The notes beneath the pieces are model-generated. The model saw nothing but the letters and a program-made list of their open reading frames with translations. It was not told where the DNA came from and ran no database searches. Shown in pieces: positions 32,921-41,512 of a DNA stretch of 64,000 nucleotides (its first letter is position 1; every line of letters begins with the position of its first letter). Source of the DNA: Phycisphaerales bacterium (GTDB taxonomy: Bacteria; Planctomycetota; Phycisphaerae; UBA1845; Fen-1342); contig JADJWG010000002.1 of NCBI GenBank assembly GCA_016716475.1, forward strand, positions 1,426,001 to 1,490,000. The letters run 5' to 3'. The translations under genes were made by a program, and so were the position numbers.

Positions 32921-34267
32921 TCAAATCGGCTGCAATCCGGCGGCCACGCGGACTTCCGTAAGCAGCTTGTCTGCGTCGGCTGGGGTTCGGCCCTCGACGA
33001 TGATCCGAAGGAGCGGCTCCGTATTCGAAGCCCGCAGGTGAATCCAGCCAGCTTCGAAATCCACTCGGACGCCGTCCGACGTGTTGGGCCGGCGGTCAGA
33101 AAAGGCCCTGGTGACGGCCGTGATCGCCGGCTCCGCCTGGCTGCGATCGGGCAGATCGAGCTTCTGCTTGATCGAGGCATACTGCGGCAGTTCCGCCACG
33201 AGCCCGCTGAGCGACTTGCCGGTGGCCGCCAGCAGTTGCAGCACCAGACTCATCGCGGACAAACTGTCCCGCACGTAACAGATCCGGGGATCGATCACAC
33301 CGCCGTTGCCCTCGCCACCGATGATGCACACATTCGCGAGCATCGCACGGGCCACATGCGACTCGCCCACCGGTGTGCGGAAAACCCGTGCACCATAACG
33401 ATTCGCAACCTCGTCGACCATGCGCGAGGTGCTCAGGTTGGCAGCCACCGGGCCGACGCGGCGTGACAGAACCGACCAAACCGCCAAAGCCAGAGTGTAC
33501 TCTTCGCCGATGTAGGTGCCATGTTCGTCCACGATGGCAAGACGGTCGGCATCAGGATCCTGCGCAAAGCCGACGTGGGCACGGTGTTCGCGAACAGCGG
33601 CGCAGAGGTCGCCGAGGTTCTCCCGGATGGGTTCGGGACGATGGGCGAAGCGACCGGTGGGCTCGCCATTGAGGTGGATCACCTCACACCCGAACGAGCG
33701 TAGCAGTGCGGGCGTGTCGGCGCACCCCGCGCCGTTGATGCTGTCGAGCACGACCCGCAGGCCCCGCAACCCAGCCCGCTCGACCTCCACCGCGCCGAGC
33801 ACCGCGTCGACGTGGCTGCGGCCGGCGCGGTCGTCGGTTCGTGGCGCATGAAACCCCGTCTTGATCTGCTGGAACTGCTTGGATTCCCGCAGCTCGACAA
33901 TCTGCCGAGCTTTCTGCGGATCGGGCGCCACGCCCAGATCATCGAGGAACTTCAGGCCGTTCCATTCTTCCGGGTTGTGGCTGGCGGTGATGATCATCCC
34001 ACCGTTCATCTGGCCGTCCTGGATTGCACGACCGACCGTTGGGGTCATCGCCACGCCAAGCTGAGTTACCTCGCAGCCCGCTGCGAGCAGACCGGCGAGT
34101 GCAGCCGCCTCATACAGCGGACCGCTCGGTCGGGTGTCGCGGGCGAGTGCCACACGGCCGCCATCCAGTAACGTTCCATAAGATTGTGCAAACTCGAGCG
34201 CCACGGCCGGCGTAAGCGACTGGCCCACCAATCCGCGAATTCCGGATACGCTGATCATCAAGGACAT
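32921..34267 (-). CDS. glmM: Phosphoglucosamine/phosphomannomutase family (probable GlmM)
   Basis: 448 residues. Phosphohexomutase of the alpha-D-phosphohexomutase superfamily: SVSGIRGLVG at the N-terminus, the phosphoserine loop TASHNP (Ser96), the Mg2+ loop DPDADR (about 237-242), the sugar-binding EGNGGVI and the phosphate-binding loop RASNTEPLLR near the C-terminus. These features fit phosphoglucosamine mutase, which makes glucosamine 1-phosphate for peptidoglycan and LPS; phosphomannomutase or phosphoglucomutase activity cannot be excluded because specificity is spread over several loops. It precedes glgP on the same strand, and neither is in a larger cluster. Confidence 0.85.
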   Translation of the reverse strand: MSLMISVSGIRGLVGQSLTPAVALEFAQSYGTLLDGGRVALARDTRPSGPLYEAAALAGLLAAGCEVTQLGVAMTPTVGRAIQDGQMNGGMIITASHNPEEWNGLKFLDDLGVAPDPQKARQIVELRESKQFQQIKTGFHAPRTDDRAGRSHVDAVLGAVEVERAGLRGLRVVLDSINGAGCADTPALLRSFGCEVIHLNGEPTGRFAHRPEPIRENLGDLCAAVREHRAHVGFAQDPDADRLAIVDEHGTYIGEEYTLALAVWSVLSRRVGPVAANLSTSRMVDEVANRYGARVFRTPVGESHVARAMLANVCIIGGEGNGGVIDPRICYVRDSLSAMSLVLQLLAATGKSLSGLVAELPQYASIKQKLDLPDRSQAEPAITAVTRAFSDRRPNTSDGVRVDFEAGWIHLRASNTEPLLRIIVEGRTPADADKLLTEVRVAAGLQPI

Positions 34268-34468
34268 CGCACCAACCTCGTCGGCCGCAGCCGGTCTTTG
34301 TCAATTGAGCGCCGCCGGTAGTCCGAGTACACTGCAGATAACGGGTTCCGGTGGCGTCTCGGCCGGAGAGTATTGGGCACCACCGCGGGTCCCGCAAGCG
34401 GCTCACCACGGACCGCGTGTGCGGCCCTTGGTCGTGGCAGCAAGATTTCGGATGCCAAGAGGTGAAGC

Positions 34469-34960
34469 ATGATGCGCAGGATGCGCTGGACCGCCCTGTT
34501 CGGGTTGCTGCTTGGGCTGGCGGGTTGCGACGGCCTGACGATCACACTGCCGGATGGATTCGGGGATGGAACGTTCACGCCGACACCAACACCTCGCAGT
34601 GTACGGGTGGTGGTTATCAATGATACGAACCTGATCGTGGATCCGGGCATCCGGTACGACGCGGAACGCCGGGGCTTTTTCTCGTTCCTGCAGCCGGCGC
34701 GGACCCTGACGACTGGTGACCTGGAGCCGGGTGACTCGATCGAGTTCAACTTCGCGTGTGATCGGCTCGGCATCATCTTCAGCGATCGGGCCGCGCAGTA
34801 CTTCTTTGGCGACGAGGAGCCGGCCGCGATAGCGCGCACCACCCTGGTGCTCGTCCGCAGTGAAGACTTCGACTGCGGTGATACACTGGTGTTCCAGTTT
34901 CTTGGCGATGGGTTGGCCTTTGGCGTGGTGGTTTCGGTGAATAACCTCGTCGTCGATTGA
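34469..34960 (+). CDS. Small lipoprotein
   Basis: 163 residues. A lipoprotein signal, LFGLLLGLAGC, gives Cys20 as the lipid-attached residue after signal-peptidase II cleavage. After a Thr/Pro linker (TFTPTPTP) comes a compact beta-rich domain with VRVVVINDTNLIVDPGIRYD and LEPGDSIEFNFACDRLGIIF. The second Cys near 117 and one near 144 (DFDCGDTLVF) might pair. I recognise no family. It is bounded by intergenic gaps on both sides and probably sits at the outer membrane. Confidence 0.75.
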   Translation: MMRRMRWTALFGLLLGLAGCDGLTITLPDGFGDGTFTPTPTPRSVRVVVINDTNLIVDPGIRYDAERRGFFSFLQPARTLTTGDLEPGDSIEFNFACDRLGIIFSDRAAQYFFGDEEPAAIARTTLVLVRSEDFDCGDTLVFQFLGDGLAFGVVVSVNNLVVD

Positions 34961-35250
34961 AGTTCCGCAGGAAAGGGGAGGCGGGGGGGACGCGGAGGAC
35001 GCACGCCGCCGGTGAGGGGGTTCCTATAACTATGTAAGCTCGTGCTAGCGCGGATTTTACGTTGCTTTCTCCTGGAATGCGGGGCTAGAATCCGCCGCGG
35101 AGGAGGAGGAAAGTGGTTCGCACGTCTGCTGGACCCAACTGGTCGTAATCATGTCGCGGATTCATAGCGGCGCACCCTAGCGCTGCGAATCGGCATTTCC
35201 ACTGGCATCGGCGACATGCGGCAGCAGCTCACTCTCGGAGGGACGAGGCC

Positions 35251-35916
35251 GTGCGAAGTGCGCAGATGCAGGACGTCTTCGTAGACGTCTGCTCGCAGCG
35301 AGATTACCTGTGTGTGGGCGGGGCGATGACGTGTGCGAATGCAGCACGTGTCGCGCCCAACTTGAAGCGGCTGATGGCGTTCGCGCGCTGGGCCCATGTT
35401 CCCACGCTCTCATGTGTCGATGCCCGCCGTCCGAATGATGTGCGCGGCGTCTATCGCGCCAGTTGCGTCCAGGGCAGTCCCGGTCAGCGCAAGCTGACCT
35501 GCACGCTCCTGCCGGATCGCGTCTGGGTGGATTCGGACAATTGCCTGTGCGTGTCGCTCGATCTGCTCAACCAGCATCAACAGGCAATTTTCGCGAAGGA
35601 CCATCGCGACCCGTTCACGAATCCCAAACTCGACCGACTGCTGACCGAGGTGCCCGCCCGCCGTTTTGTTCTCTTCGGTGCTCTGCTCGAAGAATGTGTG
35701 CGTTTGCTCGCACTTGGGTTGCTGCTGCGGCACCGCCAGGTGACGGTCGTGCAGGATGCCTGCGCCTGGCAGGACACCGAAGCCGGGGATATGACCCTCC
35801 GCCAGCTTTCCGCCAAGGGCTGCGAAATGGTCGCTACCTCTCAGCTCATCGCCGCGTGCCTGGCCGAACGCGGCCGGGGCCGCCTCCGGGCCTTGCATCG
35901 GCTTTCGGTGGCGTGA
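35251..35916 (+). CDS. Isochorismatase-like cysteine hydrolase
   Basis: 221 residues from a GTG nine bases after GGAGG. The fold is the isochorismatase-like hydrolase family; its catalytic triad can be placed as Asp12 (VFVDVCSQRDYL), Lys116 (IFAKDHRDPF) and Cys149 (FGALLEECVRLLALGLL). Such enzymes hydrolyse ureides, nicotinamide, or isochorismate. The substrate here is unknown: the nicotinamidase metal-binding His pattern (DxHxxxH) is not visible, and several Cys residues (14, 21, 28, 84, 98, 100) are unusual. Single gene between gaps. Confidence 0.78.
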   Translation: MRSAQMQDVFVDVCSQRDYLCVGGAMTCANAARVAPNLKRLMAFARWAHVPTLSCVDARRPNDVRGVYRASCVQGSPGQRKLTCTLLPDRVWVDSDNCLCVSLDLLNQHQQAIFAKDHRDPFTNPKLDRLLTEVPARRFVLFGALLEECVRLLALGLLLRHRQVTVVQDACAWQDTEAGDMTLRQLSAKGCEMVATSQLIAACLAERGRGRLRALHRLSVA

Positions 35917-36114
35917 TCGGCCGGGGGGAGCGGGCAGCGCCAGCGGATGACGTTTCGCCCGGGTCTTGGGGGGGGAACTGCGACGGATCTCCCAAGTGAA
36001 CTGCCCAACTGCGGGCCCAGGGCACACGCACCCGGACGCGGTTGGCCAGGACACAGGCGCACGGCTACGATCCGCCGTACAGTGCGCGGAGCGCGCTGCT
36101 GGAGGGCTCTGCGG

Positions 36115-36711
36115 ATGCAAACATGGCGCGTTGGGATCATCGTGGTCACACTGGCACTCGTCATGCCACTGGGCGGGTGCGGACTCGGCGAGGCGGACGA
36201 CTTCGCACCGCTCACGCCTTTTGACAACTTTCGGGTCGTCAGCCCCGGTGCGGTGTACCGTTCCGCCCAGCTTGACCCGACGACCTTCGACCTCCTCTTC
36301 CGAACGTACGAAATTCGCACGGTGATCAACCTGCGCGGGCCCAACCCCGGCGAAGTCTGGTACGACCGCGAGCGCGCGGCCACGCAGGCCGCGGGCGTGA
36401 CACTGATCGATATCCCGATGAGCGCCAGCCGCATGCCCTCGCGCGAAGTCCTGCTGTTGCTCTTTGACGCGCTGGAAAACGCTGAACGGCCGGTACTGCT
36501 GCACTGCCAGTCCGGCGCCGACCGCTCCGGCGCGGCCGCCGCGATGTGGCGCATGATGCAAGGTGCGACACGCGACGAAGCGCTGCAGGAATTGACGCTG
36601 CTCCAGGGACATTTCGCGGGCGCGCGGCCGGCGATGACCCGCCTGATCGCGATCTTCGAACCCCGGCGCGAGTGGATCGAGCACACCTACGGCGCCGGCA
36701 CCGCACCCTGA
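36115..36711 (+). CDS. Lipoprotein tyrosine/dual-specificity phosphatase
   Basis: 198 residues, with GGAGG nine bases before the ATG. A lipoprotein signal peptide ends at Cys22 (LALVMPLGGCG), so the enzyme should face the periplasm or outer surface. The protein-tyrosine-phosphatase P-loop HCQSGADRSG is at about 130-139 (catalytic Cys131, Arg137), with the upstream VINLRGPNPGEVWYDRER supplying the general acid region. Dual-specificity phosphatases with this short layout act on phosphotyrosine/serine or on phospholipid and inositol phosphates. A lipid-anchored extracytoplasmic location is uncommon for such a phosphatase. Confidence 0.8.
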   Translation: MQTWRVGIIVVTLALVMPLGGCGLGEADDFAPLTPFDNFRVVSPGAVYRSAQLDPTTFDLLFRTYEIRTVINLRGPNPGEVWYDRERAATQAAGVTLIDIPMSASRMPSREVLLLLFDALENAERPVLLHCQSGADRSGAAAAMWRMMQGATRDEALQELTLLQGHFAGARPAMTRLIAIFEPRREWIEHTYGAGTAP

Positions 36712-36773
36712 TGTTCTTCCGCAACCCGGCTGCGGCCTGACCGTCAACCGCCATCGCAATCTGAGGTCCTCGC

Positions 36774-37796
36774 ATGCCGGGCGTGCTGGTCGCAGCCACC
36801 GAGTTCAACCATCTGATCGGCCAGTCATCGGCACTGATGGCCGCCGTCACCTGGGCGACGGCGCTGGTCCTCTTCAAACGTAGCGGCGAACATATCGAGC
36901 CCATCGCCCTCAACCTTTTCAAGAACGCGATCGCGCTCGTCTGCCTGACGGCCACCCTCGCGGTCGGCCTGGTCTGGGCCCCCGCCGGTGCGCTGGTGTG
37001 GCAGGGACCTGCGGAAAGTGCCCCGGAACCACTCCAGAATGGTGAGATTGCACTGCTGCTGCTTAGCGGTATCGTGGGGATTGCACTGGCCGACACCCTT
37101 GTCTTCGCCGCACTGCGGTTGACGGGCGTGGGACTGCTGACGATTGCCGAGTGTACCTACACACCATTCATGGTGCTCTTTTCGTGGGTGCTGTTGTCGG
37201 AGCAGCTCGGGTGGGTGCAGGGCGCCGGCGTCGTGCTGATTCTACTAGCCGTTCTGGTCGCCTCACGTCATCGCCCCCCCACCGACCGCACCCCGACGCA
37301 GATTGCGCTTGGCATTGTGCTGGGAATCGTGGCCATGGGCACGATGGCCTGGGCGATTGTGGTCGTCACGCCGCTCATCCGTCGCTACCCACTCGTTCCC
37401 ATCACCACGCTGCGCATGGCCGCCGGATTGGGGGGGCTCGTCCTCTTCATGCTGCTTTCCGGCTCGCTGCGCACACACCTCGGGGTGTTCCGCCCAACGC
37501 GCGTCTGGCGTACGGCCGTACCCGCCGCCCTGCTCGGGACCTACTTCTCCATTCTGTTCTGGACGGCTGGGTTCAAGTACACCTACACCTCCGTTGCAGC
37601 GGTGCTCAACCAGACTTCGGCCATCATGGCCTGCGTTCTGGCGGCCATCTTCCTGCACGAACGGTTGCTGCTGCGCCACTACCTTGCCTTGGCGGCCGCC
37701 ATCTGTGGCGTGCTGCTGGTGCAATTCGTGGACCCCGCCCAGCAGGCGGCTTGGCAGCAAGCGCTGCAAACCATGCTGCGACCTGAACAGCCGTAG
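36774..37796 (+). CDS. EamA/DMT-family membrane transporter
   Basis: 340 residues with ten hydrophobic segments in two halves of five, each an EamA repeat: the first half ends with YTPFMVLFSWVLLSEQLGWVQGAGVVLI, the second with TSAIMACVLAAIFLHERLLLRHYLALAAA. Members export or import small metabolites such as amino acids, sugars or cofactors. The substrate cannot be told from sequence. It starts 62 bases after the phosphatase gene and may share its transcript. Confidence 0.88.
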   Translation: MPGVLVAATEFNHLIGQSSALMAAVTWATALVLFKRSGEHIEPIALNLFKNAIALVCLTATLAVGLVWAPAGALVWQGPAESAPEPLQNGEIALLLLSGIVGIALADTLVFAALRLTGVGLLTIAECTYTPFMVLFSWVLLSEQLGWVQGAGVVLILLAVLVASRHRPPTDRTPTQIALGIVLGIVAMGTMAWAIVVVTPLIRRYPLVPITTLRMAAGLGGLVLFMLLSGSLRTHLGVFRPTRVWRTAVPAALLGTYFSILFWTAGFKYTYTSVAAVLNQTSAIMACVLAAIFLHERLLLRHYLALAAAICGVLLVQFVDPAQQAAWQQALQTMLRPEQP

Positions 37797-37863
37797 ACTT
37801 GCGGCTGGGTGCAGACATGCTGGCAGGCACCGGCCGCAGCGAGTGGTTGCCGTTTGGCATATC

Positions 37864-38634
37864 TCAACGTCGCCGACACCATGTGGCCAACCACACGCTG
37901 CCCCACAGCAGCCAAGCGGAGGACGGTTCTGGAACAACCGTGGCGGCCGTGTCGCGGGCGTCGATATACAGCCGCAGCCGCTCCGAGGGGTTGTTGCCGC
38001 TGAGGGCCGACAAGGACGGTCGCACCGCGCCGCTCAGGGTCCAATTCACCGAAGAGAGGTCAAAGTCCGCCAGCACGAGCGCCGACCGCAACTCGGTCGC
38101 AGTTCCGACGGGCGAACTGACGTCCAGGTCACTGAAGCTCCCCAGGATGGGAATGGCCCCTGCTGTAAGGGACAGGTTGCGGACATCGAGATCATACCCA
38201 GCCGACGCCGTGGAGGTCGCCCGCGCTTCCAGGTTCAGCGTGTTGAACGAGCCCGGCAGGGTGCCGCTCCAGTTCACCAGTTGCTGGCTACCCGTGCCGG
38301 TGTTGACGAGCGCGAACGAGAAGCCGCTGCCAACGTGGTAGTCCAGTGTGAAATTGAACCAGGTGGAATGCATGCCACTGTTGTTGCCCAAGTGCAGGGT
38401 GCCGAGATCGTTGCCGTTACCCGGTGTGCGATCTCGGTCCAGCAGCGCGTCCCAGTTGTTGTGGTCCACCCGATAGCGGGCATGCGCGGCGAGCACGCCA
38501 CTGAGGGGGTCCCCGGTGACCTTGTCGGCAGCCGGGTTGACCCAGATAACGTCCCCACATGCCACGGTGGACAAGAAACCAGCGACGGCTAGGAGCAACC
38601 AGCCGGAGGTTGAACGCGTGAATGTGTGCTGCAT
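37864..38634 (-). CDS. PEP-CTERM-sorted exported protein
   Basis: 256 residues from the ATG ending at 38634, preceded by GGAGGAGCACG; an ATG at 38694 is nonconserved. The N-terminal signal peptide is GWLLLAVAGFLSTVACG. The central part is a beta-rich, likely choice-of-anchor-type domain of about 200 residues with DVIWVNPAADKVTGD at its start. The C-terminus has the sorting signal PEPSSAWLLWGSVWLATWCRRR: the PEP motif, a hydrophobic helix, and a basic tail. PEP-CTERM proteins are cut and anchored by an exosortase and are usually tied to exopolysaccharide and biofilm matrix. Confidence 0.82.
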   Translation of the reverse strand: MQHTFTRSTSGWLLLAVAGFLSTVACGDVIWVNPAADKVTGDPLSGVLAAHARYRVDHNNWDALLDRDRTPGNGNDLGTLHLGNNSGMHSTWFNFTLDYHVGSGFSFALVNTGTGSQQLVNWSGTLPGSFNTLNLEARATSTASAGYDLDVRNLSLTAGAIPILGSFSDLDVSSPVGTATELRSALVLADFDLSSVNWTLSGAVRPSLSALSGNNPSERLRLYIDARDTAATVVPEPSSAWLLWGSVWLATWCRRR

Positions 38635-38772
38635 CGTGCTCCTCCGTGGACGTTGTGACTGCGGCTGCACTGTCCGCCAGAGGAAGTATGGCAATGATCG
38701 ACATTACCTCGCGCCTGAACACAACGAAACCACCCGGCTTTGAGCCCATGCAGGGAATCGGGACTGCTGTGC

Positions 38773-40569
38773 TTATCGGGCTGGTTGCTGAACCAACCGC
38801 CGGTCGAGGATTTCCCGGACACTCTGGAGAAGCACGCGGGGCACAAACGGCTTTTCGAGAAACCTGGCGTTGTGGTCACCGAGCGCTCCGGCGGCCAGGA
38901 TATCGGAGGTGTAGCCCGATACATAGAGCACCGCGAGTTCCCTGCGAGTCGCCCGCATCCGCTCCGCCACCTCGCGCCCATTCATTCCCGGCAACACGAC
39001 ATCCGTCACCAGCAGGTCGATCGTGCCCCGGTGAGCCGCAGCACGGGCCAACAACTCCTCCCCATGCTTCGCGTCAATCACGTGGTAACCGTGACCCAGC
39101 AGCGCTCGACAGGTCAGGGTACGCACCGAGTCGTCATCCTCGCACACGGCGATCGTCTCCGTGCCATGGAGCACCTCGCTGGGGACCGGTCCCGCCGCAC
39201 CCACCGGCTGGTCCTTCGGCAGCGCCGGCAGGTAGATCCTGAACGTCGAACCCTTGCCCGGCTCGCTGTTGACCGAGATCTGTCCCCCGCTCTGCTCGAC
39301 GATGCTGAGTACCGTCGGCAGTCCCAGGCCAGTGCCGTGCCCGGCCCCCTTGGTGGTGAAGAACGGCTCAAAAATGCGGTCCCTGGTGGCCGCATCCATC
39401 CCGATCCCGTTGTCCGTGATCGCCAGGCAGACATACATCCCGGGTTGCAGCGGGGCCAGGTTGACGACATCCGCGGCTGCCAGCGTCTCGTTGCGGGTCT
39501 CGATGATGAGGCGGCCGCCACCGGGCATGGCATCGCGGGCGTTGATGGAAAGGTTCAGCAGGATCTGCTCGAGCTGGGTCGCGTCGGCGCGCACGGACCA
39601 GATTTCCGGGGCGAGTTGCTGGATCAGCGCCACGTTCTCCGGGATCAGCCGTCGGAGCATGGGGGCGAGGTTCTCGATCACCCGATTGGGCGACAGCACT
39701 TCCGCGCGCACGACTTGCCGGCGACTGAAGGCGAGCAACTGCCGCGTCAGCAGGGCCGCGCGCTCCGTCGCGGTCATGATGTTGTCCACATCCGTGCAGG
39801 CCGCCGCGGTCACCGGGACGCCCGGGCGGAGGTCGGCCTTGAGCAGCTCCGCGTAGCACATGATCGCCGTCAGGATGTTGTTGAAATCGTGCGCCACACC
39901 TCCGGCCAGTTGTCCCATCGCCTCCATCTTCTGCGATTGCCGCAGCCGCTCCCCGAGTTCACGCCGCTCGGTCACGTCTTCCGCGACCACCAGCAACTCG
40001 GTTACCCCGACCTCCTGGCTCTGCACGCGGTTGACCGTCCAGCGCATCCAGCGCCGACCATCGTCGCGCGTGCGCGCCTGGCAGTCTGTCCCCATGACAT
40101 TTTCACCCTGCTGCGCCATACGCAGGCGGCGCTCCGCATCGCTGCGCGCCGCGGCGGGTATCAGCAGCTCCAGGAATTCCTGCCCGCGCGCTTCCGCCGC
40201 CGGCCAGCCGAAAAGCTCTTCCGCCGCACGGCTCCACTGCACGATCCGCAGGTCTTCATCGAGCGTGATGACTGCGTTGGGGCTGGCTTCGATGATACGT
40301 CGCAGCCGCGCTTCACTCTCACGTACGCGGCGGTGGGAACGTTCCAGCGCGTTCGAACTCCGGGCGATCAGGTAGTAGGTGAGCACAGCGGTCAGCGCTA
40401 CAAACAGAATCCCCTTCAGCGTCTGCAGCGGTGCCGGCCCACCGGTCACAAGCTGATCCGATACGATGATGTAGACCGTGGCGAGGACGAAGTACAACAC
40501 GGCGGACCGCAGAGCGGGCTGCTGCGAAACGGTCCACGTGCGTGCATCCGGCGCCGAAGATTGGGCCAT
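38773..40569 (-). CDS. Hybrid sensor histidine kinase with PAS and receiver domains
   Basis: 598 residues. Two membrane segments lie near 20-42 and 50-70. A PAS domain runs about 88-205 (SEARLRRIIEASPNAVITLDED). The dimerisation/phospho-acceptor region has His227 in LAGGVAHDFNNILTAI; the ATPase domain has LLNLSINARDAMPGGGR, TDNGIGMD, FFTTKGAGHGTGLGL and the closing IYLPAL. A C-terminal receiver at about 470-590 has its phospho-acceptor Asp523 (LLVTDVVLPGMNG) and Lys in FLEKPF. The architecture matches hybrid kinases that pass phosphate onward within the protein or to a downstream regulator. No response regulator or phosphotransferase is next to it. Confidence 0.92.
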   Translation of the reverse strand: MAQSSAPDARTWTVSQQPALRSAVLYFVLATVYIIVSDQLVTGGPAPLQTLKGILFVALTAVLTYYLIARSSNALERSHRRVRESEARLRRIIEASPNAVITLDEDLRIVQWSRAAEELFGWPAAEARGQEFLELLIPAAARSDAERRLRMAQQGENVMGTDCQARTRDDGRRWMRWTVNRVQSQEVGVTELLVVAEDVTERRELGERLRQSQKMEAMGQLAGGVAHDFNNILTAIMCYAELLKADLRPGVPVTAAACTDVDNIMTATERAALLTRQLLAFSRRQVVRAEVLSPNRVIENLAPMLRRLIPENVALIQQLAPEIWSVRADATQLEQILLNLSINARDAMPGGGRLIIETRNETLAAADVVNLAPLQPGMYVCLAITDNGIGMDAATRDRIFEPFFTTKGAGHGTGLGLPTVLSIVEQSGGQISVNSEPGKGSTFRIYLPALPKDQPVGAAGPVPSEVLHGTETIAVCEDDDSVRTLTCRALLGHGYHVIDAKHGEELLARAAAHRGTIDLLVTDVVLPGMNGREVAERMRATRRELAVLYVSGYTSDILAAGALGDHNARFLEKPFVPRVLLQSVREILDRRLVQQPAR

Positions 40570-40884
40570 GGCATCACTCTCGAGCGTGGGGCAGCCATGA
40601 CACCGCCCCGTGCAGCACGTTCAGCAAGGCGGATTGCAGCGGTGTGTCGCCACATCAAGACGCCAAGCGCGCCCGTGCGGTGCGACATTGGTATCGGCTT
40701 CGAACACCCTGTCATGGTAGGTGGGTCCGCTCCGACTGTCCAGCCAATCCCTTTCGCGCAGACCTTGTGCGGGGGCCACATGGCCAAAGTAACCCATGAA
40801 CTCAGGGGAGGCGGCCCCCCGCCCCATCCTCCGGGTCATGGCGTGCGCTACTCACCCCTGTACCGCAGGACCAGGCGGACCCAG
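40570..40884. other. Intergenic region
   Basis: 315 bases between folE and the histidine-kinase gene, both leftward. I see no coding frame with domain content, no clear terminator, and only a GC-rich inverted patch near 40805-40825. It should carry the kinase promoter near its left end. Confidence 0.4.
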
Positions 40885-41460
40885 TCAGCGCTTATGCAGC
40901 AGCGAGAGGACCTCCGCCCGGGTCGCCTCGTTCGTGTGCATCATCCCACGCAGTGCCGATGTGATCATCACACTACCCGACTTTTTCACCCCCCGGCATG
41001 TCATACAGGTATGTACGGCCTCGAGCACCACCGCACAGCCCCGCACGTTGAGCCGCTCTGCCAGCACATCCGCAATCTGCGACGTCAGCCGTTCCTGCAC
41101 CTGCGGCCGCAGTGCAAAAACATCCACGATCCGCGCCAGCTTGGAGAGGCCAAGCACCTTGCCGCCGGGGATGTACGCAATGTGGGCCTTGCCCTCGAAC
41201 GGCATGAGGTGGTGTTCGCACATGCTGTTGAAGGCGATATCCCGCAGGACGACCATCTCGTGGTGGTCTTCGTCGAAGACCGCCTGCAAATGCTCGTCGG
41301 GGGATTGTCGCAAGCCGGCGAACAACTCCGCATACATGCGCGCGACGCGCGCGGGTGTATCCCGTAGTCCCTCGCGCGCGGGATCCTCGCCGACTGCTGC
41401 AAGGATTTCACGCACCGCCCGCTCAATGCGCGGCAGATCCATCTCCGATCCGGTCTTCAT
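40885..41460 (-). CDS. folE: GTP cyclohydrolase I
   Basis: 191 residues. It converts GTP to 7,8-dihydroneopterin triphosphate, the first step of tetrahydrofolate synthesis (or of queuosine/preQ synthesis). The zinc ligands are in NSMCEHHLMPFEGKAHI (Cys and His) and HTCMTCRGVKKSGS (Cys). The N-terminal PAREGLRDTPARVARMYAEL and the substrate string YIPGGKVLGLSKLARIVD are the family marks of the zinc-dependent type IA enzyme. Single gene; the next gene, pepA, lies 53 bases upstream on the same strand. Confidence 0.93.
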   Translation of the reverse strand: MKTGSEMDLPRIERAVREILAAVGEDPAREGLRDTPARVARMYAELFAGLRQSPDEHLQAVFDEDHHEMVVLRDIAFNSMCEHHLMPFEGKAHIAYIPGGKVLGLSKLARIVDVFALRPQVQERLTSQIADVLAERLNVRGCAVVLEAVHTCMTCRGVKKSGSVMITSALRGMMHTNEATRAEVLSLLHKR

Positions 41461-41512
41461 CGCACTCGGCTCCCTCTCGGCAGCGCCGGCAGCGCGCCTT
41501 CCAAGCGACCAT

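Noticed and set aside
34961..35250. Small gene in the gap before the cysteine hydrolase
   Set aside because: No frame with plausible start, codon use or domain; likely promoter region only.
38740..41367. 875-codon open frame on the + strand opposite the histidine kinase and folE
   Set aside because: No domain content; the leftward genes explain every base, and high GC leaves long antisense frames open.
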